The translations under genes were made by a program, and so were the position numbers. From Volvox africanus (Eukaryota > Chlorophyta > Chlorophyceae > Chlamydomonadales > Volvocaceae), in contig BSDZ01000004.1 in NCBI GenBank assembly GCA_030268105.1, forward strand, positions 7,108,001 to 7,172,000: a DNA stretch of 64,000 bases, given 5' to 3'. This document shows, piece after piece, positions 1-11,000 of this stretch. Position 1 is the stretch's first letter, and the number at the start of each line of letters is the position of its first letter. The notes under the pieces were generated by a model that had not been told where the DNA came from, ran no database searches, and worked only from the letters and a program-made list of their open reading frames with translations.

Positions 1-83
1 TCCTCGCTATTGCAAGCAATCGGGCTGATTTATCTGCATCGGATCGAAGCCGGCACCCCCAACTAGTTGGATGATCATGTGCC

Positions 84-3000
84 CTACACTCCACCAGCGC
101 TGACGCTGCTACTCTCGCGCTGCCGTAGTGCCGTTGTGGCGGCAGAGGTAGACGAGTAGACGGACCAGAGGGCGATGGTGCCATCCCTGGAGGCGGACGC
201 TAGCTGGTTGGTTTCGAGGCTAAAGGCCACGGCTGTAACGTGGCTCCGGTGGTACTGAAATGGGCAAATGAACAGGAGATTGCTCAGTTGGGGTCAAGCT
301 TGATAAGGTACGAAAAGTCTAATTCAGTGTAAAACAGCCCTAGGCGGAAGGTAAATCATGCAGGAACATTTCTCCGCCACTTCCCCTTTCCTTTCACCCT
401 TCAGTCCTCTTAGGCCCCGTCCCCCATCGAGGGTGGTATAGGTAAATAGGCAATAATCGGCAATATGCTCCTAGGGAGCGGCCCCCTTGTCTCCTTACAC
501 TACACATCCGCCGAACCTTGAGAACTGCGAGGGGCTCCCGCCGGCGTACGGAGAACAGCCGCACACGGCCATCCCAGCAGCCGCATGCGAACAGCTTGCC
601 ATCTCTGCGGATCCGCACGTCTGACGTGCCGCCCTCCCGCAGTTGCACCTGTCTCGTCAGCGTCACAGGTTGCGGGGCCCCTGGACGTACTTCACAGCAA
701 GAAATCTTGTCGTCAGCCGACCCTGAAACCAAGTCGTATAATTCTGTCGCGTCGTCATTCTCCCGACCGGCCTGCAGCGCGGCTCCACCCTTGCCCTTGG
801 AGCGGCCCTGCACCCTCGCCCGCACGTCCAGGCACATGACGGGCTCCGTGTGCGCGCGCAATGACCCCAGCGGCCTGCCAGGCTTCCGTAAGTCCCATAA
901 TGCCACGACACCATCCTCGTAACCCGCAATGATGAAGCGTGGGTCACTCGCCGCTCCTTTATTGCCGCCGCTGTCAACATCACCACCACCACAAGTGCTT
1001 ATATCTTGCTCATCCAGTGGCTCCAGGTCGCTGCGGCTGCTCTCACTCGTTCCCATCCCCGTTTCACAATGTGACGGCGCAGGGGACGGAGAGAGGAACG
1101 CCAAGGCCATACACATCCCGTGGTTGGTTTCGGCGCCGCTATTGATTCCTTCACTCAAGCGGAGGCGAGTTGAGATGGAGGGAGCTTCCTGCACATGAAT
1201 AACGAGGCACTGGAATCAGATGTGACGATATCTCGTATTGCGTATGCAGGTGCTGCACACCATGTCCCATGACCCACACCACTTCCCGTTTTGTATAAGT
1301 GTTCCGAGTCGACCTTCACAGCTCGCTATCCTCCGACGAGGCAACAAATTTGTGACAGGCTCACCGCGGGGCGCCATACATTAACGTCTGCTGGGTCGTG
1401 CCCCGCGCAGGCCACCAGCAAATCCTGCGTACCCATTGGGAAACCTTATCACGGGTGCTTAGCGTGGAAAGGAAAAACAAGGAACATAAACATACGCAGC
1501 ATAGGGACAACAGCATGGGTGGAGCAGCAATAAGGGAAGCATGCAGAAATCTCACACAGCGTCCAGCTGCCATAACACCACAAGCTACACACGTGACGCT
1601 CCGTAGTCCATACAACCTTCAAATACGTTTGTCTGGGCGACCCGCACCGGCATTATTCCGAAGCCAGCAAGTTCAGCACGCCCAATAGACTGACCCGTGG
1701 GTCGCCAGCCAGTCCCGACACCAATGAGTGCGCAGGCCCCACTGCTGCTGCTGCTGCTGCTGGCCGGGAATCTAACGCCTGGGGCCCCGACGTGCCCCCC
1801 GGGGAATCGAGGGCAGGCGCCCAAACGGCGCAGCGACAGAAGTTGAAGGACCCTGTTCGGATTTCCTGCAGCGGCGTCGGCCTGCCGCACATATGGTGCA
1901 CGGATGCCCATGTCGGCATTAAGCGAACATCCAATCCTAAATGGAAAATCTCCGGAAACATCAATGGCTTTCTCACTAAGTGAACTTTTTTCTGAGTACA
2001 CTTTCGTCCTGCTGCTTATTCCTCAAATGTCAAGAAGATACCGTCGAGGGATTCTCGGATGACCAAGGAGAACAGGTTTAGAACAACCGACATGTTCCAT
2101 TCTCTCCTTAACGCCGTAGATTGCCCACCTGTCCAACGCGCAGGTCCGTCCCGCAGCCCACAGCTTAACGCAGCCATCTCGGCCCTGACTGGCGTATGAT
2201 GGGTTCGATGGTAATTATCAGGCCTAAGCTGCCTTGGGCTCGGGGGACAGCAGCCGAGTGAAAATGCAGGAAGCGAAGTCATGAAGCAGATTGAATGCAT
2301 ATTGCGTTCTGCAATGCTAAGGTGGCAAACGGTGGTAGGAAGGCTGCACGATTCGTGCCTCTGCCAGCATCGGCGCAGTATTAACACAAAGAAACGTTAC
2401 TCACAGGAAGAAGCATGTACGGGCTGTTACTACATCGGAGTATGAACGTGCACTCGTGACTCACCTCAAGAGAATGCCGTAATCCGGTAGGCACGCCAAG
2501 TGTAATATCCCAGAGTTGGCATCGTGAAGTCTGTGTAAAGACGAAACGAAGAAGCATCTCTCTCTTTCTCCCTCATACACACACACACACACATCTCACC
2601 AGGAGCGAGGCCCTGCATCCCATCCCTTTATGACCAATCATCATGTATCCAATAATAGCCTGCACAGCTGCTGTGTTGTTTCGCCTATTCCTTGAGTGGT
2701 CTCAGCCCCGCGCAGGATTACCAGGGCAATAGGCATTGTGGGTTCCTAGCCCAATATCACGCAGCATCAGCACTTATTGTCTTGACATGCCTTGGAATAC
2801 CTGGCCTCCGTGAGAGGGAAAGCGTACCTGGCCGTGTACTCGGTTCTGCACGAGGCCAGGTCCCAGAGCCTTAGGTCCCCACGGCTGTCCCTGGCATTAC
2901 CACACGCGGGTGAGGGACGAAGGCGAAACCAGAGCTCGGCCAAAAAGGTTGTATTTTTAGGGGAAGATTATCCAGGCTTGCCACCCCAGACCACGACTGT

Positions 3001-3126
3001 TGAAGAGCCTGATGGGTTGCCGCGCAGCAAAGTTTAAACTTACCCTGCATAAAGGTGGTCCTCAGATAGATAGGAGAGACTCTGCACATCGCCCAGATGT
3101 CCCCGCAGCACGTGGATCGGGTCCAT
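84..3126 (-). CDS. WD40-repeat protein, GNB1L / ASTRA-associated protein 1 (Asa1) type
   Basis: Seven exons on the minus strand join with matching phases: 3126-3044, 2890-2828, 2530-2465, 2188-2113, 1865-1680, 1188-517 and 254-84, giving about 438 residues. The start is the ATG at 3126, which opens MDPIHVLRGHLGDV, a classic first WD blade. Further blades follow: GDLRLWDL, LLSQGRDGCVKLW, a FNFCR segment, AGYEDGVVALWDL, VSGSADDKI, GCWDGRVRLF and the last blade SASRDGTIALWSV. The FNFCR, GMCMALAF, AGYEDG and CGCWDGRVR blocks are the order typical of GNB1L in animals and its plant homologues. Members of this family work with the TTT/ASTRA chaperone that stabilises PIKK kinases, so a similar role is inferred. 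The fifth exon's 3' end is uncertain: GTGCTG after 1680 or GTCAGT after 1695 both keep frame. The exon at 1865-1680 carries a poly-Ala (GCA) run, and the family's usual length is about 330-400 residues. Confidence 0.88.
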
Positions 3127-3731
3127 GCTCGCAACCGGCAATCAAGTATTGAGATGAATAGCGCGCCCGCAAGCAAAGTGGTAAGTCATAGATGACAAGT
3201 CAAATTACAATGCTTGTGATCCATAGGTGAAAAAACAGAGCGTTTGCCCGTTTAGATGTTCGCAGCATAACACAACCGTTGACGATTTCTTCATAAATGA
3301 CTAGTCGTGAGAAGATGTTAGTGCAGACCAGTCTACAGGAAGTGATGTTCGGGAAATGGCGTATGGTACTATGATTTGTCACAACTCTGATCCTAACAGT
3401 TGACGGCTTTAGGACCGGTGCATTCCGTACCGTGGAGCCGTGGGTGAAGACCAGCGTTTCTCCCTTCGACTGCATTGATACGTCATATAGTTCCATTAAA
3501 ACGATCTATAACCACGTTGCGGAACCAACGAAACTCGTCGACCGACTTCCTAACCTACAGTTTCTATGGACTGAGCAGTTCGCTAATGCGCGCCCTTGTT
3601 ACCGTATGTAAACTCATCACGACGAAATCATATTTTGAATCTTGACGCCCCCGCCCAGTAACCTACGGCGGGTGGCGTGGAGCGGCGGAGTCCCTTCCTC
3701 ATCAGGGCGCTGAGGGGCAGCGCTCGGGACT
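3127..3731. promoter_or_regulatory. Divergent 5' intergenic region between the WD40 gene and PKG
   Basis: The start codons of the minus-strand WD40 gene (3126) and plus-strand PKG gene (3732) face away from each other across 605 bases. No third gene is supported here; the 98-codon minus ORF at 3200-3496 has no recognisable features. The region must hold both 5' UTRs and probably both promoters. I see no convincing TATA box or other named element. Confidence 0.5.
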
Positions 3732-6700
3732 ATGGGCTGCGCTAGCAGTACGCCTAATGTTGACGATGTCCGACAGCAGTCCAACCCTGTCCAGTCTAAG
3801 CCAGCGCCGACGCCGAAGGCTGTGGAACCGGCCAGGTTGGCTGGGTTGTGCGGACATGTGTTGCGTTTTTGGTTCCCGCGGCCTTGGACGGGAATCAACT
3901 AGGTCCACTGTATGCTGTCGACATGTAAATACAGGGCATGCGCGACATGTGCAGGATTGAGACCAAGGCCGAGTTGCCGAGCACCAAGCCGTCGGACGTC
4001 GTCGTGGAAAAGACTCAGGTCAGGGTTTGAACTTAAAGCGGGGAGTATCCTTACGATTGTCTTTGCAGAGATTTTGTTTTTGACACTGCCTTCATTCTTT
4101 CTTTTAGAGTGTAAATCGAGGACATCCGGAGTCAGGACCTTTGCAGCAGCAGCCCGGCATTTCAGCAGGGCAACAGCAGGGAAAAATACGTCGTGCTGCT
4201 GCTGGCTCTGAGGTATGCACAAGTTTGCCTTCTATGACGTCGACAAAGTCGAGGATTGTGCACCATCCACGGCTGTTATAAATTAAACACATTGCAGGCA
4301 GTAAGGGACCAAATTAGGAAGCTTGCCGTTGGTGGACCGCAAGCAAAGGAAGAGAAAGAGAAGATATACGAAGTCAGCGATTCTGAAGATGAGGAACTTG
4401 ACGACGACCCCCTTGACAGGTGTGCATCTCTCTGATATGCACCAGGACTGAAGTCAGTTGCTATCAAATGGGCTTTTTCGTTCAGCCGGATGAACTCAAT
4501 ACTGCAGGGGCATGCTGTCGGGTGACTGGTACAAGCCCCAGGAGGTCACAGACGCAATCTTGGAGGCTCTTAAGCGGAACTTCGTCTTCAAGGGTATTCC
4601 CCAGAGTCACCTGGTGGAGGTCAGTTGGAAGTCGTCTGTCGTAGAATCTGTCACGTCGACAGTATGCAACCTGGGATTTATTTTCCTTCTGCAGGTGGTC
4701 GGCCGAATGTACGGCATCAGTTTCCGTGCCGGTGCAGTTGTCCTCCAGCAGGGTGCCTTGCCCAAGCAGGATGACTGCATGTATTACCTGCAATCGGGGG
4801 AGGCGGAGGTGGTGATCAGCGGTGGTGCGGATGCAGCCACAAAGAACCATGGCGAGGAGCGCACGGTGGAAGGCCACACTGTGAGGATTCTACAAAAGCC
4901 TGGGTGGCTTTTTGGTGACGTGGCGCTGCTGTTCCACTCACCGCGTACGGCGTCAGTCGTGGCGAAAACCAACATCACAGTTTGGGCTATGGACCGGAGA
5001 ACCTTCCTAAAGTTTGTAATGAAGCATGCACAGGGAGCGCGCGCGCTGCGTTTCTTGCGCAAGCTGCCTTTGCTTAAGGGTCTTTCAGATAATGACCTGA
5101 TCCGAGCGGCATCACGCATGCCCCAACGTATGTATGAGGATGGGCAACCCTTGATTCGTATTGGCGAGCGTGGCGATGAGCTCTTCCTTATCCGCTACGG
5201 CAAGGTGAGAAGCCCTCTACCCTGACATGCATCTCTGTCGTCCAAACTGTCCCACTCAGTCCGTTACACGCAGCCTGTGATGTAGCCCGCTTCACCAGCG
5301 TATTTCATATCACACAGTCGGGGGGTGGCGCAGCAACCTGCCACAATGCGAAGTATTAAGTTATCTAGAGCATGTCCTGATGGGAGCGTCGTATTTCTTG
5401 AAACCAAACAGCATGAAAAGACGCCGTCGGACTAAAGTAATTCGTGGTCTCGCCAGGAGGTACTTGGGGGCATTTTACTGATGGCGCTCCATGGATACCC
5501 ATGATGTGATTAGAAACGTAAACGCCATAGTAGCTTCTGTTTTAGTGTTTGAGCTCGGCTGTGATATGGTGCATCACAGGTGCGCGTCTTCCGCCCTGAC
5601 GGAAACGGCGGCCATGTTGAAGTGGCTGTCCTGGGTCGCGGCCAGTTCGTGGGCGAGCGTGCCGTCATCAACGACAAGCTGCGCAGTGCAGATTGCGTCG
5701 CTCAGGGGCAGGTACAAGTGGTTGTGCTGAAAAAGCGCGAGTTCATGGATCTGGATAACCCACTGCTGGCCTGGATGCTTGACTACGATGCCGTGTCGGC
5801 CGTCATCAGGGTACGTTCCCCTGGCTGTTTTGGCTGCTTTGTCTCATAGAGGTTTGATATCTGGTGTTTGGTGGACGCGTGGGAATGTACTGGCACGTAT
5901 GTTGCAACCAGTGTCTTAGCCGGGTCCATCCAGCACCGTGCCGTCCATACGTGCACAGAAACTGTTGATCCGTGCCAGCATCCTAGTGCATGGTAGTCCC
6001 GACGAGCCTTCCACGGGTAATTGTTTGCATGGTGCGGAAGGCATGTTAAAATCGACGTCACCATATAATGGGCACGATGCGTGACTATTAAAAAATGCTG
6101 TGGCGTTGCTTGGGGAATGATGTGGAACTATGACGCCATCGACTTGCAAGGCATATGGCTAAGCTCCATGCGGCAGTTGAATTCGGGACCCTTGTAGATG
6201 CACCATGGTTACTGCATTAAGATGCTGTGAGAGGGTCATGGCTTCTAACCCCACGCGGATTCTACCTGTTGCCCCACAGTCGCTTCCCCATTTCAAGGGG
6301 TTAAAGCAGGAGCAAATGGAAAACATCTTGGATCGCTTTGATGCGCGCGAAGAACTGTTACAGGATGACACGATTCTCAATCAGGGTGACCTGGTAAGCG
6401 GAGGCTGACGATGTTAAAGCCGTCGGAGTTCGGCCACAGGTTGTCCCCTTGGAGGGTTCTGTCATGGGCTAACATGATAAATTGTCGGCATTCGCAGAAT
6501 GGAGTATAACATTGTTCTGGACATTAAGGTGGCCAGGTGTACGCTCCCAGGTTAATGCGTTATAACACCTCGAGAACCATCTTCGTTTTAGGAAGTTTGC
6601 GCCTAGGAGTTGTATTTCATCTCAGGCTGATCCTTAGACCCATGTGCTCGCAAAAGAAATGATAGGGACTCTGCTGCGGCCGACTCTTCCCGCATCTTGC

Positions 6701-9700
6701 AGCTGGAGAAGCTGTACGTCGTAAAGATTGGGGAGATAGCCCTCTTCCGGAATGGCGAAAAGGTGGAGGATCCCTCGTTTGTGCACGAGATTGCGGGCTT
6801 TAGCTACTTTGGCGAGAGCTCGCTTACGCAGATTGTCAAGTGCCCGTACACAGTGCGCGTGGCGTCGGAGACCCTCCATATGCTGACCTTGCCCAAGCGG
6901 TGAGCAGCATGCCCATCCCGCGGGGGCACTTTACTGGGTCTGCGTCCAGACATGATTGCCACTATTGGGTTTAGAACGCAAGAAACGAAGTCTTTCGGCG
7001 TAGATGCGTCCTGCACAGCTATCAAGCCACTCCTATTTCCATTTAAGCAATAATGCCCACTTTTAATAGCGTGCTAGAGCTGGATGGAACTTTACTTGGT
7101 CTTACTTGTCCGCCAACATCGCCACTGGGACTGGTCTAGTCAATCCCCATGCACCGCCCGCTTGTGGGAAGCTCACTTCATTCGGTTCTCTCCTTCACTT
7201 ACCTTTGGGTTGCACCCGCAGGCAAGTGGACTCGTTCATGGGCCGCGACACGGGACTTAAATCAGACGAGGCGGTGGTTGCCGCCCTGAAAAAGTCGCGC
7301 TTCCTGGCCACTATGACGGAGCCGGAATTTAAGGAGCTGCTCAAGATGTGTGAGCTGACTTCTTATAACCCTGGCGAGGTGATTGCCGTCGCGAACAGCT
7401 CCGTCACGAACAAAATCTTCCTTGTGAAGTCTGGAGAGGTAATGGTCGTGGCGGCCGACTTAGCGCTCCCCGATACGGGCGAGGTGGATGTGCGAAAGCT
7501 AGCAGGTAGCGAGCGGCAGCGGCTGCAGGCGGGCAGCGTCTTCAACGATAAGGCGCTCAATAGCCCGGAGACGGCGTCGCTGGAGGCGTCGCTGGTGGCG
7601 GCTACGCCCTGCAACGTTATCACCTTCACAACGTCGGATGTCGAGCGGGTGAGGGGATGGTACCTGAACTTTATCGCGCAGGTTGTGACCTACTCTTGTG
7701 TGTGTGTGTGTGTGTGTGTACTACAACTTTTTATTATGGCACCATCCATTAGGGTTATTGGGATAACATCGCATCAGCAGGGACGAAGTACAGTACCGCC
7801 TGTTTCTGGGAGCAAGGAAACACCAGAGGCCATGAATTGTGATGTTACGAAGTTTCCGTCCTGCAGTACGTGTCTCCTGGGAAATCGAGTAATTGCGCAC
7901 AATCGCATGCGAAATCATGGATTGCCGAGCCACTAAGGTTGAATAGCCGGTTATTACTCGATCCTTTGTATCATCGCCCGTCTATGTATTCTTTCCCCTA
8001 TAATGGCATCTTCGCTTACGAGTTGGTTTGCGGCGGTGCTTCTCGGCACAACATGTAATCAGGTTTCAGGTAAATTGCTGCTCTTAACGGTCAGGTCCGT
8101 TATTGGTGGCTGCTATGTGCGCTGGGATCCTGTGTAAATGGCGCAGGTCATGGGCGGCCGTGCCTTGAGCCGAAGCCGCAACGCGATGGCGGGTGCTGGT
8201 GCTGAGCAGCCCAAGTTCCCGAAGGTCAAGTTCACAGAGCTGGAGTTCCACCGTATCATTGGCACGGGCCAGTTTGGGCTGGTGCGGGTAGTGCGGAATA
8301 TCAAGACAAATGAGGTGTATGCCCTTAAGGTCAGCGCTGACACTCCCATTCACTAGCTTGTACCCCGATAATGTGGTGATTCTAATGTTTCCCAAGGCCT
8401 CCATGAAACAGGCTTCGCAACTAGGGTAGAAATTGATGATAGGTGCCGCTATTTGGAATCATTAGGGTGTGGGTATCTCCGGATTTTCCACGGTTAGGTG
8501 AGGATTTCTGCGACAATGACGGAGAGGTTATGGCGTCTCTAGGCCCTTTCATTGAATGACGTGCTGTGGTGACGACTTATCCAATCACAGGGACGCTGGT
8601 GTAGGTAAACGTGGTTTGTGCTAAGATGATAAGCGCCTGCAAAATACGGTATGTGCCCGCAGGTGATGCACAAGGCGCCTATTGTGGAGTCGAAGCAGAT
8701 TGAGCACGTGATTAACGAGCGCAAGATTCTGGAGGAGGCCTGTGCACACCCGTTCTGCGTGCGCATCTGCGGCGCCTACCAGGACAGGTCGTCGCTGTAC
8801 CTCCTACAGGCAAGCGGCGGTGGACAACATCGCGTGCTGGGCCCGTAGCGGAACTGGCGATGAGATATGTCGCTTTGCCCTTAAGGCTATAGGGGAAAAG
8901 GATCTCATATCACAAGTATATTTTTGGGAAACATCATTCAGTACTTCTAGGTCCTCGAGTTACAAATACAAAAACGATGCATCCCCCACAGGCAGTATTC
9001 GTTTTATAAGTGCCAAAGTGTGAGAATAAATTATATGTCAATGTTAGAAGCTAGTAACGATGTTGTTTGCTCCTTGGAACATTCCAAGTTGTGCCAAAGC
9101 ACCTCGGCGCATCGTGCTGTAGGAATGGGTTCCTGGCGGGGAGCTTTTCCACCACCTTGATGTGGAGGGTGCCTTTGACGAGCCCACTGCCATGTTCTAC
9201 GCGGCCAACGTGCTCCTTGCGCTGGAGTTCCTGCACAACAAGGGCATCGTTTACCGTGACCTTAAGCCGGAAAATCTCCTCCTCGACACGCAGGTGGGGT
9301 TGCAGGCGGTGCTCGGCATGGCGCTGTAGGCCTTCTAGGGTGTGCTGAAGCCCATAATTGATGATGAGGGGCCGAAGTAGGGGGCGCTGTGCGTGCGTGA
9401 TATGACGTTGCGCAACGTTGCCACCGGCTGTAACCCGTAGCAGCTGGGTTGTCGTTACGCTGTATGTTCAAGTATGTCTTTAATTACATTCCATCCGATA
9501 GGTACAATCGGTTCCTCTGCCCACTGAGGCGTTTTATGAATATCGATGTTCTCGAACTTATCGCTTGATTTGTTTCGAGGTTTTTGGTGGGTTTAATGGT
9601 ATCATTGCGTTGTCCTATTGTACGTCATCGTTTCATACCGCAGGGCTACATCAAGATGGCAGACTTTGGTTTCGCCAAGTACATCGCGGCCGAGAAGACA

Positions 9701-11000
9701 TTCACAATCTGTGGCACTCCCGATTACCAAGCGCCGGAGGTACGTGGCCAGAGGCTGTCGGTTGAGGGCACTGCGCGCCACGCAACACCCTAGCGAGTCA
9801 ACAGCAAGTCAGACAGCGTTTTATGGAGTATCTGACCTCTTGGTTGTCGAGTACGATGTGCTGCCAGTGTCAGCCAACTAATAAGATCACATACCGAAGA
9901 TCTATGAGATCTGTACCCGAGGCTGTTAAAAATGTTGCGAGTCAGCTTCGGTCGTACAACTAACTTGCGACTTTCCCAACCTCGTCTTGAGCTGACAATT
10001 TCATCAGAATCCACTCATCTTTTGCTCGTAAAGGGTTTTTGTAATGGTGTTGTACTTCCAGAAGCATGAGATCCCAAGCAAGGACGAGTATAATGCAGTT
10101 CTGCGCCGTTGCCCGGAGGTCCACCTGCCCGTCCATCAGATACCCTGCTATCACGTACCCATAAACGCGGCTTGTGCCTATCCACGGGTTCTGCTTGCCC
10201 ATGGATAGGTCATCATGCGCAGAGGCACCACCAAAGCTGCGGACTACTGGGCGCTTGGTGTGCTCATCTTCGAAATGCTGGTAGGCGACCCGCCCTTCAA
10301 ATCTCTCACCGGCGACCCATGGGATACCTTTCGGCGCACCTTGTCGGGCCGCTTCTATGTCCCTAACTTCATCTCCGATCAGGCGGCTGATCTCATTTTC
10401 AAGCTACTACAGGTACATAACCGTTATAGGCGTATTTGTGGACGGATTGCGAGGGAAGAAAAGAGAAACAACTGAATTGAAAGGGAAGCGCTGGAGCTGC
10501 GTACCTGACCTCAGGACAGGTTGTTGGGAGTTTCTCGGAGTCGCCCGTCAGTCGGCATGGATTGATGGACAAATGACGGTCCTGGACAAAGTTATTTTTT
10601 CGAGTGCATATTATGGTACACAGGGAGTTGTCCAGAGCTAGGATACTGGACCTCACATTCCCTTAAGGTGAAATTTCTCTATGTTTCTACTCGATCGCTT
10701 AACCTTTGGGCCCGTACCTGCACACGTTTTAAGGTGAACCCGGACAAGCGCCTCGGCAGTGACCGGCGTCTTGGTGCGGACGAAATCAAGCGGCACCGCT
10801 GGTTCAGTCGGATAGACTGGAAGGCACTGGAGCAGAGGCGGCTGCCAGCGCCGTTCAGGCCCCGTGTCCGTAACCCGCTGGACACCTCAAATTTCGATAA
10901 CTTCGACAATGTGGACCTGGAGCCCCCGCCCGTGCCTGCCGACCGCGCTGAAAGGCATGGTCAGCAGTGGGAGCTGTGGGACTGGATTGAGGACAGGTGA
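3732..11000 (+). CDS. cGMP-dependent protein kinase with four cyclic-nucleotide-binding domains
   Basis: Sixteen exons join in phase: 3732-3835, 3955-4018, 4108-4212, 4298-4419, 4508-4619, 4695-5204, 5580-5810, 6280-6393, 6703-6899, 7222-7648, 8147-8329, 8663-8809, 9123-9293, 9644-9739, 10209-10412 and 10734-11000. The product is about 1,017 residues. The N-terminus MGCASS fits N-myristoylation plus palmitoylation, so membrane anchoring is likely. IRRAAAGSE (83-91) resembles the R-R-x-A pseudosubstrate of PKA-R and PKG. Four CNB domains follow at about 135-275, 282-416, 417-525 and 535-662; the phosphate-binding cassettes of the first two keep the Arg (PRTAS near 252; R374), the third and fourth do not. 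The AGC kinase domain has GTGQFG (701-706), VYALK (K723), YRDLKPEN (D818), DFG (D836) and activation loop TFTICGTP (T850 the expected phosphosite), then a C-tail ending WDWIEDR. The four-CNB layout is like apicomplexan PKG rather than the two-CNB animal enzyme. It should phosphorylate Ser/Thr targets when cGMP rises. Confidence 0.96.
7697..7719 (+). repeat. (TG)n microsatellite in a PKG intron
   Basis: About eleven TG dinucleotides lie 50 bases downstream of the donor at 7649. Similar short CA/TG runs occur at about 2577-2594, 23966-23982, 29425-29442 and 30258-30278, each within an intron or intergenic stretch. Confidence 0.8.
8810..9122 (+). other. GC-AG intron inside the PKG kinase domain
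   Basis: The exon ends ...LYLLQ with CAG followed directly by GCAAGC, and the next exon begins at 9123 with EWVPGGELF after ...TGTAG. Only this junction gives the conserved AGC-kinase sequence [13 protein letters not shown] in frame, so the donor is GC rather than GT. CAG|GCAAG is the usual consensus of the minor GC-AG intron class handled by the ordinary spliceosome. Confidence 0.85.

Noticed and set aside
7106..7221. Upstream extension of PKG exon 10 beginning at about 7106
   Set aside because: The reading before 7222 is intron; the acceptor ...CCCGCAG at 7221 matches the phase from exon 9.
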